64,000 bases of DNA from Paraescarpia echinospica (GCA_020002185.1 CM034532.1:47639962-47703961); one strand, 5' to 3'. Positions 11,226 to 23,571 are shown, numbered from the stretch's first letter. Notes: generated by a model not told the origin, from the sequence alone. Numbers and translations are program-made.

Positions 11226-11889
11226 GACCACATACAGGAATTTGACCGGACCCTCTAGGGAGAATATCGTCTCATCGGCGTGAATATCACTCCAGCCGAC
11301 AAGCACGCGTAAAAACAACATAATATACAATGAATATGGTAATACGAACTTGGGATGTTACACACAAATTATTTGCAACCAATCAAACGGAGTATATTTT
11401 TGTTACAAAAGCCAAAAGAATACCTTTAAAATGATGCCATTTTGGGTACATAATTAACATTAAAAACAATAGAAAGTTTGTGACCCACGTTGAATGATTA
11501 TCTCATTTAATAATGATATCTCCCTAAATAATTGAGATATTCTAATGAAATTTGCGGGCAAAAATGTACAAAAAGCAGTATTTTTAATGATGTAAACTGT
11601 ATTTTTTGTATGTTTGAAACTTTAATATTTGATAATTTATATATAAAAAATATGGCCAATTAATTTAGAATAATGACATGCACGACGTACAAATATTCAT
11701 AACTTCGGCAATATTTTAAATATATGAATGCCAATTTCAGAAGCATTTGGCTATAGTCACTACTTAATAATTTACAAAATTGTGTAAAAGGCGCAGCTAA
11801 TTAAATTTACTTAATGGCCAAGTTGAGGCTTACAGATCCACTTATTTCGGATGCGTGGGCCCAGAATCCCGTTAAGCAAGCGAATTATG
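11226..11889. other. AT-rich spacer, no gene seen
   Basis: Low-complexity AT-rich sequence to the right of the Gypsy nest. No coding signal, terminal repeats or microsatellite of note. Confidence 0.5.
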
Positions 11890-12365
11890 GTGTACGATTA
11901 TATGGTCGTATCTATAATGCTATATACAACTGTGGCAGCTGGGCGGTACAAGACACGATACTTAAACAAACTGGATGCCTGGCACAGACGCCACCTGCGC
12001 TGATTACTGGGCATGTGGTGGCCGAACGGGATGATTTCAAACGAAGATCTGTACGCGCGCTATGACACAGAACCGCTGTCACAGCAAGTACGGAGAATGC
12101 GGAAGTCAATGTGTTCGGCCACGTGTTACGCATACGCCCGAAGACAGCCCTTCACAACTGAACTGGCCCTGCAGTTTGCCGTTGTCAGGTCATGCCGGTG
12201 TCCCGGGCCCCGATTCAGCCGTGCCAGGATTCCTCAAAACGCATACTGCGCATGCGCATGGCACACATCGACCAGGACTCGGGGCAGGACTGGCAGGAGC
12301 CGACAAACGCATCAGGAATGCGATACACAAAGCGGTCAGTAAATACGAAATAGACGGTGGGTAAA
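11890..12365 (+). mobile_element. LINE fragment, C-terminal end of reverse transcriptase ORF
   Basis: Frames together read the well-known LINE ending: YNCGSWAVQDT, then (another frame) WHRRHLR-like residues and ITGMWWPN, then LYARYDTEPLSQQVRRMR, followed by FGHVLR and PEDSPSQL. At least two frameshifts occur. Only the region after the palm and thumb is present. A short block near 12195-12240 also occurs in reverse at about 18971-19016, so another fragment of the family lies there. Confidence 0.65.
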
Positions 12366-15300
12366 ATGTTAGCGATCCAAAGATTCATAGTCCTAACTAG
12401 TAATCAACTGATGCAGTACAAATAAACTTAGTCTTAATTTGTTTCTCATTAAATACAACAACACGTTTCCCGAAAGGACGACGCTATTCGCACAGCTGCT
12501 CCGCGTATGATTATGCTGGTGAGAATGAAATTCGTACTGCCTCGTGATTTTATCGTGTCAACAAAAGCAGAACATACTTTCACAAGATATCTATATTCAG
12601 CTCTCTATTCTCAAATTCTTTGAAATTCGTGCAAACAAACTCTTAGAAAAGTTGTTTTGAGTGAAGTAGGCCTACTTAGTCACTAAATAGACCAAAACAG
12701 AAAGTCTCTCTAGAGACGCCTACTGCCCAAAATCGTGCATACTATCTGCTGTGTAAGTGCGTGTCACATGGTTGTTATACAAGATCAGACACTGTATTAG
12801 TAAATGTTTTGTTAAATTATTTGATTTGTTTTATCTCCTGTTGAGCTGACAAAATGTGGTACACTTAGTCGACGAAACATTGACTCAGACAGAGTCCAGG
12901 CCAACTCCTTTGCTGCAAACTCTATGAAATGTAATTTTTTCCCGAAAAAGGTATGCTTTGTTCATTGTTATGAAACAACTGTTTGTTACTTCTTATTCTT
13001 CACAATAGCGTGGTGACCTCTGTACAAGGTAATTTAATGCTCATATATTATCTTCTTCACATCTGTGTGGTGACCTCTGTACAGAGGAATATTCCACAGT
13101 AACCATATGCGTGGGTCTAATTTAAAGTAAGGTTGATAACAACAATATATTACGAAGTTTAGCTTCGATTAATTGACTCAATGACCTAATGTCTGAAATG
13201 GTTAACTGTTTTTTCCTATATAATTTTCAGTGTTATGTTTAATTTGAACAGTACAAAGTTAGGGCATCAAGAAACTGGCAAACTATATCCCAAATGACGG
13301 TTTACCCTTTTTGATAATTAAAAAATAACGATTGTTAGACCCAACTTAGCAGTAAACATAAATTGTCTATTCTACTACAAAAGTATTGATTTATGGCATA
13401 ATTATTAACCACCACTCTACTGTCTACTGGTTCTTTGTGCCCTTCTAAGGGTTTGTATAGCGCCTGGAGATATGATAAAGGTGGCAGATATTATGTATGG
13501 AATGTATTATTTTATGTTTTGTTTGTTTATTATACTTATTTCATGTTCTACGTTTTAGAGGATGATCAGTATATGAAGTTGAAACACTGTTGTACGATGT
13601 CTGAACAAGAAAAACAACCGACTCCTCCAATGCAACAAAAACAGACTGCACAAAGACACATTGTTTGATCGTCACTTTCTGGACACATGCTGCATCTGCA
13701 AAATAAAAGAACTCTAAATCCAAGTCGACGCGATTTCTTTGCACGCTCATATTTCTTTCATTCGGTTAACACAAATTTATTAAATCTTTACTATCAAACA
13801 TTTAAATTTTGTCCGTAGGTATGGATATAAAACGCTATTATCGTATTGGTAAAGTGATTTTTGTAAGGATTTAGTTACTATTTCACTGACATTTCTCTCA
13901 CTCGGAATGTTTTGATTTTACTAACTTATATTTCACTGTCTGTTGAAATTAGTGCTCAGAACTCTTGTTAATTTGTTTCCACATTATTTCTGACATCAGT
14001 CACTAATGCTGTTTGACCACGCCGGGCATTGCCTACGCCAAGAGAGAGGTTATCATAAAGTCTTCCAAAGAGAATCAGTTGCCTTTTGGAGTAATTGATT
14101 AACTTTATAAAACAACATTTTGTTTGTAATTGATAGTAGATGCTAATGTCTTGGTTTTAGTTGTTGGTTCGATCCCAACTGGTATTGCACTTTGTACAAA
14201 ATTACCCCTGGCATGGGCTTATTGACCGAAACATTGCATCTCCTCTTGTAATTATATTGATGTTGAATTGGAAATGCTCACCAAACAGTTATTATTTTCA
14301 ACATTTAATTAATTGACTTTGACTAATTATTTCTGGTGTTGTGGAAATGATGCATTATAATTGATTATATTAATAAATATTTGCCCTGGAAATGACAACA
14401 TAATGAGTCAAATCCCTTATATTAAAATAATGGATTATTTTTAGGGTATTTTAATAAACTTATGCTGGGCAAAATTTTAAAATAAAGGCATTGGGTAAGG
14501 TCCTGCAAGGGCACTTTCCCTAAAAATGAATGTACAGTGTATACATATCCATTGACTTAGATTATAAAAAGATCTTCAATCCACCAAAACTTAGATAAGA
14601 TAGCAAATGTCTACAAGTGTTAATGTAAAGCATATTTGTCAAGAGCTGTTCTGGAATTTAAGTAAATAAATCTATGTTTCAAAATCATATAACTAAATTG
14701 CAGGGTTAGTTTTCTGCCGAGCAGAAAGGTATTTCTGCCGTGCCCATGGCAGAAATAGGGTAGAAAGGGGAGCTTTTCCCCAGGGTAGCATTTGCCCAGA
14801 GGGGCTTTTGTCCAACTACTTGCATTCATGTGTGAATTTTGTTGTGCCCATGTGTTAGTTATTGTAGCAGCACATTTGTACTTCCAGTGTATCATTACAA
14901 CATAACATACACACTATGTGCCACATTTGAATGTCATGCATGTAATATTTCCATGCAGTCCATTTACATATATAATGTAAAGCTTCAACAGCCGTTTTCT
15001 TCATTTTCATTTTTTGATCCCTCCCAGATTCACTGCTCCATAACTTCGCCAATTTTTGTAGCAGTCATAATTTTTGAAACCGTGTAAAGCACCCTCCCCA
15101 ACCTTTATAAGAATGTAAGAAAACAATGTTACAATTTGTTTGACTTATCACTCATTTGGTTAGGGGTCACATATAGACTTATTAGTCCAAAGGACTTCAT
15201 GGCCACTTGGCCACTTTTTACTCTTTCTCCTATCTCTGCTCTCTCAGTCCATGTGCAGCCTAGTTTTATTACCAGCCTAGAAGTCGGCTGGTAATTATAA

Positions 15301-15902
15301 TTAGTTATCACCTGGTCATCTTGTGGTCAATGGAAAGTTTGGTTTTGAAGCACCTGACCACTGTTGTATCCAACTAACCAGGCTAGCTGCTAGAGCTTGC
15401 TATTGTTTCAGTGTTTGGGTGAGCTGATAAGACATGTTTGCTAGTTGTCTGTGTCTTAGTAACTTGTTGGGGCTGGCACCACAAGATGACACTGTAATGG
15501 TGTAAGAAGGAAATAGAAATGTTGATATTGATAGCACAGGTAGAAAGTATTTCTGCTGCATGGTTTCTTCCATGAGGACAAAAACATGCCAACCCTGCTC
15601 AATTGTTATGCTAGAAACAAGTATCTTGAGCACTGAATTGGATGATGCTTCAAATGAGAGGTAAACAATGGTCTAGTTAATGTAAAAAGGACAAAGTACT
15701 TGTATTCTGCACTGCAAATATTATTACAATGAACCTTACAACACAGTCAAAACTAGTTCATATAGTGTGTGTGTGCATGTGTGCGTGCGTGCGTACATGT
15801 GTGTGTTAAGAAAACATGTAAATGTAAAATAGTGGTGGTAGGAAGCCCCATGTAACTGCATCCATCTAATAGGCCTGTATTTCTATGACTTTGTCATTGA
15901 AG
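12366..15902. other. 3.5-kb spacer, no gene seen
   Basis: AT-rich sequence with no exon I can support. Small items only: a near-duplicate GTGGTGACCTCTGTACA at about 13011 and 13069, a hairpin around 14730-14755 (TTTCTGCC...GGCAGAAA) and a hairpin CCAGCC...GGCTGG near 15275-15295. It lies upstream of the Ulp1/PHD exons and may hold their intron, but I found no exon with the protease His or Asp. Confidence 0.4.
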
Positions 15903-16695
15903 GAGCTACATGAAGATGCGCGCGAAGACCGTAGAAACAGAACTTGCTGAATGGGAAATCAGTCAAGCAGCAAGCAGACAGCAAGCAGACGGTTCAAGCT
16001 GTGGTATATTTGTCCTTATGGTAAGTCTTTCTTATAATAAGTAATTGCAGAATTTTTTTTGTATTTACACATTTTGCTTGGTCAGTCGCCATCTAGTTAT
16101 GTTTTTATTTAATCACAGTCCATTCCATATATCTGATTTGGTTTATTTAATGTTACTAACTGGTTAGTACCTTCCCTGTATGTTAAATGAGATTTAAATA
16201 TTATATGTTATACTACTAACCACTATACATTTCAAATTTTAAAAGTAATTATCAAGTACTTGATCACTAGCACCAAGTAAATACACTGGTTCAAGTTAAT
16301 TTATCTGGTCCATCTCCAGCCTATAGCCTAGTGTTAGAAATGTCTTAAACAGTTAGATCAGGCATAACACCATAATTGACTACAGTTTTATTAAACAGTA
16401 TTACTAAATGAAGAAATAATTACTATTGTAGAATGCTGAGGCTTTGGCAAAGGGTGTGGCAGTTGGCCTGATGGGTCAGGCCCAGGCTTCTCACTACCGA
16501 GAGTTCATGACCGCCCGACTGGTGGAAGAGGGCAGCAGTGATTCTTGCTGCAATCCAACCTGCCAGCCCAATAGAGACTACACAGACTGGGTGGAGTGCG
16601 AAAATTGTTTTTCATGGTGGCACTTGCAGTGTACCGAACTGGTAACAAAACCTTTACAGTTCTACTGCACACACTGTACTAAGAGAATACAGTAG
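15903..16695 (+). CDS. C-terminal exons of a Ulp1-like cysteine protease fused to a PHD finger (partial)
   Basis: Two exons: 15903-16020 and 16432-16695, joined in phase 0 by GTAAGT at 16021 and TAG at 16429-16431. The first ends with QADGSSCGIFVLM, matching the Ulp1/C48 peptidase signature with oxyanion Gln and catalytic Cys. The second starts NAEALAKGVAVGL, the helix after the catalytic Cys, and then has a full C4HC3 PHD pattern: CCNPTC, WVECENC, WWHLQC and FYCTHC, stopping four residues later. Catalytic His and Asp must lie in upstream exons not recognised here. Ulp1 proteases remove SUMO-like modifiers and PHD fingers read histone tails, so a chromatin role is possible but inferred. Ulp1 domains also occur in some DNA transposons, so element origin is open. 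Confidence 0.72.
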
Positions 16696-16843
16696 AACTG
16701 TACTAAGAGAGTACAGTAGAACTGTACTAAGAGAGTACAGTAGAACTGTACTAAGAGAGTACAGTAGAACTGTACTAAGAGAGTACAGTAGAACTGTACT
16801 AAGAGAGTACAGTAGAACTGTACTAAGAGAGTATAGTAGAACC
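16671..16843. repeat. 24-bp minisatellite starting at the Ulp1/PHD stop codon
   Basis: About seven copies of the unit agtagaactgtactaagagagtac. The first, slightly different copy includes the codon for the last PHD cysteine and the TAG stop (16693-16695). Each unit contains the palindrome GTACAGT-AGA-ACTGTAC, so the array can fold into a row of hairpins in the 3' untranslated region. Confidence 0.92.
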
Positions 16844-17123
16844 TCACAATGTAGTTAACCCTGCAAATTGGCACCCTGTCACTGTGTTAATTTTTGATCA
16901 TTTATCATCAAGCAACTTTTCTCTTTAAGGTGGTTATACTGTACAGTGAACTAAGACTGTGCCTAAAAATTACAAACAGGAGGATAATGTTCCTCAAAGA
17001 TCTATGCAAGTTACTAATGGAAACTTAGTAAATAAATTGTTGGCAAAGTTATTCATTGCTGAATTGATTAGTGAAAGAATTCATGTTTTGAGAAACAATG
17101 TTGAAAGTTTAATGCACAACATT

Positions 17124-17574
17124 TGTGACCCACCAAAATGAGACACTACTCGAGAAATTCATACGTCAATAATAACTATATTCTCATTACTTCCAGAGAT
17201 ATAGCTATTTTAATGTTAAAAATGCAAAAGTATGGTTTCAAGAAAAACAGTTTTAAAGTTTTCTCTCAGCTGGCTATGGTTTTTACTTTCTTGACTGTGG
17301 TTTTAATTGTCGGCTGTGCTTTTTCACTTTGTGGTTTCACACTGACTGCTGGCAGTAGTTTAGAGCATTGTCAGCAATAAAAAAATTGACAGTTGTCACA
17401 AAACTAAGTACGAAACACATGTTGGTAAAATTTTTACAATTTTCACATCACAACTAACACATGACAGATTTGTCTATTCACGATGGATACTCAATAACAA
17501 ATTGTGACAGTGACGGCTCAAAACTCGTAATGACCATCAGAAAGAAGTGTCTCATTTTGGAATGGTGGGTTACA
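17124..17574. mobile_element. MITE-like element with short terminal inverted repeats
   Basis: TGTGACCCACC-AAAATGAGACAC at the left end is matched in reverse at 17547-17574 (GTGTCTCATTTTGG...GTGGGTTACA), with a 4-base difference. The 450-bp interior has no coding capacity beyond chance frames. Family unknown. No clear target duplication. Confidence 0.45.
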
Positions 17575-17974
17575 TTTATGAATTCAGCCAACGCAGAGAA
17601 AATGCATATTTTATAGGTGTTGTTGTTTGGTATAGTTGGTCTTTGGGGTAAGAAAATGATACGTTGAGTGCGCGCATAGGTTAGTTTGTTAGGAGCCAGC
17701 AAGTTTGGCTACGAATGTGCTTAAATGTTTCTTTTATGAAGTTGTCGATGTATAGTATATTAATATATTGGCAAAGACTGAAAACAGTTCAATGCAGTCA
17801 GTTGAATGTGTTGCTAATAATACCAAATATCGATTGGTTGGTTGGCTGGTTGGTTGGTTGTTTAGCCTAGATGACTTGTGGATTGGATTTGTTAAATTGT
17901 ACACCACAGAACATGATATTGTACATAATAAACTCAGTTGTTATTGAATGAGAGGTGTACGTCTACAGTAGTTT

Positions 17975-18380
17975 CGAAATTAAGTAGAAAACAGTTTATT
18001 TTGTATAACCAATCAGATTCGGAACTAATGACAGCCACATGTGTTGTTCCACAAGGATCCATGCTAGGTCCAGTTCTGTTCATGTTATATTAAAACAACA
18101 TTGTTAAAACAATAAATATGTTATTTACAGATGGCACAAATAGGTTTCACTTACACACAAATGTTACTAGGCTTATTGAAGAAGTAAATTCAGAACACAA
18201 TATGATATCAGCATGGATTCATTGTAACAAAATATCACTTACAATAAATAAAACAAATTTATTATATTTACTCCTGAAAAATAAGACGATGATCATGATG
18301 TAATTAAAATAAATGTAATTAGTATAATTCAAGTTACTTCAATAACATGTTTAGGAATTTACCTAGAGGAAACCGGTTAT
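17975..18380 (+). mobile_element. LINE fragment, reverse transcriptase palm to thumb
   Basis: VVPQGSMLGPVLFMLY is the conserved palm motif (usually GVPQGSVLGP). After a stop it continues MLFTDGTNRFHLHTN, where the catalytic FADD is degenerate (FTDG), then HNMISAWIHCNKISLTINKTN and CLGIYLEE. Jockey/CR1-type order. The mutated catalytic Asp pair and stops show a long-dead copy. Confidence 0.72.
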
Positions 18381-18904
18381 TACATATTGTAATTCATTTG
18401 TATGTGAACCAGTGGCACCCCTTGTAAGCGTTTTATATACATATATATATATATATATGTAAATTAAAGCCACTTTTATTACACCTTGTGCTGTGCCCTA
18501 ATGTGTGCAAATAGTTATCCATCAAATAAAGAATAAATAAAGATAAAAAAATTACATAAGAAGGCAATCAGAATAAATAGGCCTACTATATTTTTATTTA
18601 TTAAAGCAAAAAATTAATTGTGTTGATTAATTTACCACCATTTCAAGAAGAAAGTATTTCGTATACACAACAGAATAGCACGACACCGTGGCTGTGCATA
18701 TAGACAGTGCCGTGCGCCACATATCACGATAGCCTCGATATTAGTTATAGCCTCCATTACAGATCATGAACAACAAAAAGAGGGCTCTAAATCACACGAT
18801 ATGTTTGTGTGCGTGAAAATAATCATGCAAGTTATTCCATTTTATTTTTAATATGTATACGAACAATTATACTGGAAAACATTTCGTATTACTAACGCAA
18901 ACCA
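18381..18904. other. AT-rich spacer with (TA)n
   Basis: A short TATATA run at about 18438-18461. Otherwise no supported feature. Confidence 0.45.
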
Positions 18905-19020
18905 CCTTAGTAACAACGCGGAATCCTGGCACGCACCTACTCTGGGCCCGCTACCGTCGCGGGCCGAAAGTAGGCGGTGAATCCTGGCACGGGTGAATCG
19001 GGGCCCGTGACACCGGTACA
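18905..19020 (-). repeat. GC-rich fragment related to the LINE tail at 12195-12240
   Basis: GAATCCTGGCACG occurs twice 58 bp apart, each followed by GGGCCCG. The second copy with its flank is close to the reverse complement of 12195-12240. Probably the 3' end of the same LINE family with a small internal duplication. Confidence 0.5.
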
Positions 19021-19883
19021 GAGGCCGAGTCGGCAGGCACACCACCAACCTGCTAGACCTACTGCGCTCGGGCCTCAGACAGAGTGACGGGCGTCAAGCC
19101 TCAAGGTGAGATCGCGCACTGACATTAAGATGTTCCCCAGACTATTTATATCGCAGGAACAGTACATCATCATGCGGGAGGTGCCGTTAACGGCGGCACA
19201 GCTCTCGCGGACCACGCTTAAGCCGCTCGGCGCCGCCATTGTAATGTATGTACACGAACATTTACCTGCCTCGCGCTGTCGCAAACGTCACCGGCATCGG
19301 AATTATTGCTCAGCCACTGACTAACATCCAATTCCGAATCCGAAATCCATCGCTGCCAGACATTGACGTTGTTCTTTCTGATTCACTGCTATTGCTGGTG
19401 CTGTTACGCGACATTCCCGTTTTGTTCTAAAACTTGTTGTTCTATATAATAAAAACGTGCGTCTTTTTCAGTTTACCCGCGGAAGTTAGCCTCGATTACA
19501 CAGAAGCCGTTAGGTGGCGGCACTGTTTGTCGCGCTCACACAGCACTTCTGCAAGGAAACGAACTTTATTTACTCAAATAATTTGCTTTTTTTAAACAAA
19601 GACATCACAATAAATGTCGTATCTGGTAATTGATACGTTGATTTCGTTGCACGGCCGATTTCATAGACTCTACATTGTTAACGCTAACACAATTATAATA
19701 ATAATATGGTGCTGCCCAATTTATAGTGCTGGCAAATGACGCAGACCTTCGCAGGAAAACAAAAGCGAACAAATCCAAGCTTCCATACAACACGTTGCAT
19801 ACATGTCAATCTATCCTGATGAAAATTATTGAGATTTTTAGTCGTCAACTGACGCCGCCTTGCGATGGCCTGGCTTAGTTGCA
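19021..19883. other. Spacer, no gene seen
   Basis: A moderately GC-rich block (19060-19330) with open frames on both strands but no motif, then AT-rich sequence. Nothing supportable. Confidence 0.4.
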
Positions 19884-20417
19884 CCTGGGCGCCTCGCACA
19901 CATACACAACCGATTGTCCAACCCCTCGCATAACACCGTATACATAGGTGCCGGGCGCCTCGCACACGTACACAACCGATTGTCCAACCCCTCGCATAAC
20001 ACCGTATACATAGGTGCCGGGCGCCTCGCACACGTACACAACCGATTGTCCAACCCCTCGCATAACACCGTATACATAGGTGCCGGGCGCCTCGCACACG
20101 TACACAACCGATTGTCCAACCCCTCGCATAACACCGTATACATAGGTGCCGGGCGCCTCGCACACGTACACAACCGATTGTCCAACCCCTCGCATAACAC
20201 CGTATACATAGGTGCCGGGCGCCTCGCACACGTACACAACCGATTGTCCAACCCCTCGCATAACACCGTATACATAGGTGCCGGGCGCCTCGCACACGTA
20301 CACAACCGATTGTCCAACCCCTCGCATAACACCGTATACATAGGTCCGGGCGCCTCGCACACGTACACAACCGATTGTCCAACCCCTCGCATAACACCGT
20401 ATACATAGGTGCCGGGC
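19884..20417. repeat. 66-bp minisatellite, 8 copies
   Basis: Eight head-to-tail copies of a 66-bp unit (gccgggcgcctcgcacacgt...ataggt). The first copy differs by one base (acatac for acgtac) and the seventh/eighth junction has a 1-base deletion (ataggtccggg, near 20345); otherwise the copies look identical. Because 66 is a multiple of three, long open frames appear in four reading frames; these are not evidence of a protein. Confidence 0.95.
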
Positions 20418-20824
20418 GCAACATCGCACAACAAAAGGTAGATCTACCGCTTTTACTTATGTTACGACGGTCGTGAACCTCGCGCTGCTACCTTGAGGTG
20501 CAGTAGGCCCTATAGGGTAACAACGTACAAATCGCCACCCCCTCGCCCAAAACGAGTCCCCAGCCGTCTGGCGTTATCGTATTATATACAACTAAATTCG
20601 TGGTGGCATTGCTAAGTGGATCATAAATGGGCACCAGTAAACATTGTTTGGAAGCGCGAAACACATTCAAAGAGGTCAGCTCGAAAAGGTTGTTTCGTCA
20701 CACTTTTCTTAAAATGTTAGTACTATTTTCCAAATATCAAATTTCTGTTATACCATATACGCATCATAACATAATGTGCCAGTTTCTAAGAAAATTGGGC
20801 TAGTGATAAGATTGATAACCAATA

Positions 20825-20900
20825 TTAAGAAATAAATGTGTGGCCCGCTGACCCAGCCGAAGTCGTTTATTTGGCCATCTATTCAAAAAGGTTGCCGGCC
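20825..20900 (-). mobile_element. hAT-type terminus, fragment
   Basis: On the minus strand it reads CTAGGGGCCGGCAACCTTT and shortly after GCGGGCCACACAT, the usual look of hAT ends (a CAGGGG start and a GCGGGCCACA block). No transposase or second end found nearby. Confidence 0.4.
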
Positions 20901-21054
20901 CCTAGCGTAGGAGAACTAATGTTTACTCTTTAATGAACCCCGTCCAACCATGGGCAAACAACTGACCTCCAACCGGCGGTCGAGACCCACTCACCATTAA
21001 CAACGCTCAGCGATTGTCGCTGAAGCGTAACCGCGCGGTTCACTCTATGTCACA

Positions 21055-22735
21055 ATAATAATAATAATAATAATTTACTGCATTTCTCTGCGCCATGATT
21101 CTGGCAGTTGATACCATTCAGAGGCGCATTACAATCCTAAAAATATGGCATGTAGCTATTAAGATTATAAAATAAAATAAAAATATATAAATAAAAACAC
21201 TAATATATATATATGTATATATATATGTTTATATATACACATATATATATATATATACATACATACATGCATACATACACATATACATATCAATAGTAAC
21301 TAGATAAGGATAGCAATAATACTAATACTAATTAAAACGATAAGTTAAGAGAGAATAATAATAAATAATAATAATAGTTAAAGGTAGATATTAAAAAGTC
21401 CACAGTTGGCCACTATCCACACATATAATTTAAAGAGAAAAAGCACGTTTAAAAAGAAGTGTCTTCAGTTCTTTCTTGAACACGATGAGGCAGTCTGTAG
21501 CATGCATGGCAAGGGGCAGATTGTTTCAGAAGCGCGGCGCGGCGGGTAAAAAAGCTTTGTCACCTTGAGTACAAAGCTTGCAGCGCGGGACCTCGAGCAG
21601 GTGAGCGTCGGCGGAGCGTAACGTGCGAGTGGGCTGGTGTCGAGTTAGCAGGTCCGCCAGGTATGACGCAGTCATGCCGTGTAAACTGCGGAACGTAAGC
21701 AGGAGTAGTTTGTACACGATGCGCTGTTTAATCGGCAACCAATGAAGCGCAATTAGAGCAGGAGCGATGTGGTCGTGCTTCTTAGTTCTGGTTATGAGAC
21801 GTGCTGCAGCATTTTGCACTCTCTGGAGTCTGGTGAGGAGATGGTCAGGAATCCCGTAAAGCAGGCCATTTCCATTGTCAAGACGAGACGTCACGTAGGT
21901 ATGCACCATCATCTCTGTCGTTTTATTATCTAAAAGTTTTCAAATTCTTCCAATACTGTGTAGATGGAAATATGCTACACGACACATGTACTGTACATGG
22001 CTGTTCATGTTTAGGGCATCATCGAAGAACACACCAATGTTTCTGGCCACAGTGGAAGTAGGCACGATGTTACTGGCAAGTTCTATGTGCGGCATAGAAA
22101 GTTTGTTCTTGATGTGCGGCGAACATATCACAATAGCCTCTGTTTTGTCAGCATTGAGTTTGAGTTTATTCATGCGCATCCAAGCTTGTATTATTGTATG
22201 AGCTTCACAGCATGGGTTGTGTCTTCCTCTGAGAGAGGGCTGAAGGCGATGTAGAGTTGAGTGTCATCAGCATATAGATGCATGTTGATTCCTTGCCGAC
22301 GTGCGATATCTCCGAGTGGTGCCGAGTAACAAATGAACATGAGCGGGCCGAGAACGGAACCTTGCGGGACCCCGAACGTCACTGGACTGTCCACTGATTC
22401 TCTTCCGTGCACTTGAATACTCTGACTTCGGTTGGCCAAATACGAATCAAACCATGCAAGAGATGTTCCAGTTATTCCAAAACGATCTCTGAGGCGTGAC
22501 AACATGATCCCGTGGTCGATTGTGTTGAATGCTTCTGAGAGATCTAGTAGCACAAGTATGGCAGCCTTGCGCTCATCCAATACACAAAGCAGATCGTTGC
22601 ATACTCTCAGCAATGTAGTCTCAATGCTGTGGTGCGGACGATAAGCATATTACATTTGCTTATAGAGTTCGTTGTTAGATAGATGTTTGGAGAAACGGGC
22701 AGCAACGACCTCCTCTGCAATTTTTGACACAAAAA
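21055..22735 (-). mobile_element. LINE, 5'-truncated (CR1/L2/Rex1 group)
   Basis: Minus-strand reading from about 22735: QYAYRPHHSIETTLL, LLDLSEAFNTIDHGIML, FGVPQGSVLGPLMFICY, YADDTQLYIAF (catalytic box intact), then NADKTEAIVICSP, NIGVFFDDALNMNSHVQ, LQRVQNAAARLITRT, LHWLPIKQRIVYKLLLL and the ending LPLAMHATD. The frame changes near 22190 and 21930. The 3' part ends in an (AAT)n tail at 21055-21075, next to a hairpin with GCGCC arms. Endonuclease is missing. TA-rich microsatellite lies in the 3' part (about 21183-21290). Confidence 0.88.
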
Positions 22736-22924
22736 ACAAGTTCGACAATGAGAATCATAGTTACTTTCGTTTATTGCCTACGGATGTTTTGCCGGCATTT
22801 CTAGTGCTCACGCACGCAAAGGCCCCCCTAGACCTTCGGAATTTGGCGTTCCCGTAGATCGTTTTGAATGGGCTCTCGTTACTGTGCATAAACCCTTTGA
22901 AATGTGCCCCCGTTCAGGTTACAA

Positions 22925-23170
22925 TAACCAGAAGTCAGGCGGACGCGGCGGCGAAAAAAATCAACATCAACCCCCCTTACTCCGTCTTCCGACGTCACAG
23001 TCGAACCAAGTGAGCGAGCGGAGAAGCTGAAGAAGAGCTGAATATACGGCGGCGCGGCGGCAAACTTTTTTTAACAGCACACCCCCCCCTCATCTTCCGA
23101 TGTCATTAGTCGAAGCGATATCGGAACTAGACAGCGCGAGCGCGAGACAACGAGAAGAAGGTGAACTTGA
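22925..23170. repeat. Diverged tandem duplication, about 110 bp
   Basis: Two blocks share GGCGGCGAAA/GGCGGCAAAC, a C-run, TCTTCCGACGTCA/TCTTCCGATGTCA and AGTCGAA, followed by GAGCGAG- and GAGAAG-rich sequence. GC-rich, CpG-rich. Function unknown. Confidence 0.5.
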
Positions 23171-23469
23171 CGACGAAAAATGTTCGGCAGTTTATCAGTC
23201 TAATGAAGTGTGACATTTGTGAAAGTAGTTCTTACAGAGAATGGAATTATGACACAAACGTGGCGTTGTCAAATACAAAGACAGGATGACATATGAACAC
23301 TGGAATGCTGCTAGCTTGGCGTTATCACACACAGCAAGACAATTATGTCACCAAACAACCAGATCGTGGTCATTCATATTGTCGGCTTATGTGCAAGCGC
23401 GTGTGTGCGTGTGTGCTTGTATGCATGCCCTTACGCACGCACATACGCACAGGCATGCACATTAAATTG

Positions 23470-23571
23470 TGAAAAGATCGATCGATTGATTGGTTGATTG
23501 AGTGAGTGGTTGAGTGATCGATCGAGCGAGTGAGTGAGTGAGTGAGTGAGTGAGTGAGTGAGTGAGGAGTG
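23470..23571. repeat. (GAGT)n / GATC-rich microsatellite
   Basis: GATCGATCGATTGATTG followed by about eleven GAGT/GTGA units. The flanks have CACGCA/TGTGCG runs. Confidence 0.85.

Noticed and set aside
16671..16843. CRISPR-like array
   Set aside because: Repeats are contiguous without spacers, and the DNA is from an animal.
19693..20434. Long open frames on both strands (up to 243 codons) through the 66-bp repeat
   Set aside because: They arise because the unit length is a multiple of three; the same array is open in four frames, and no start, splice or homology supports a protein.
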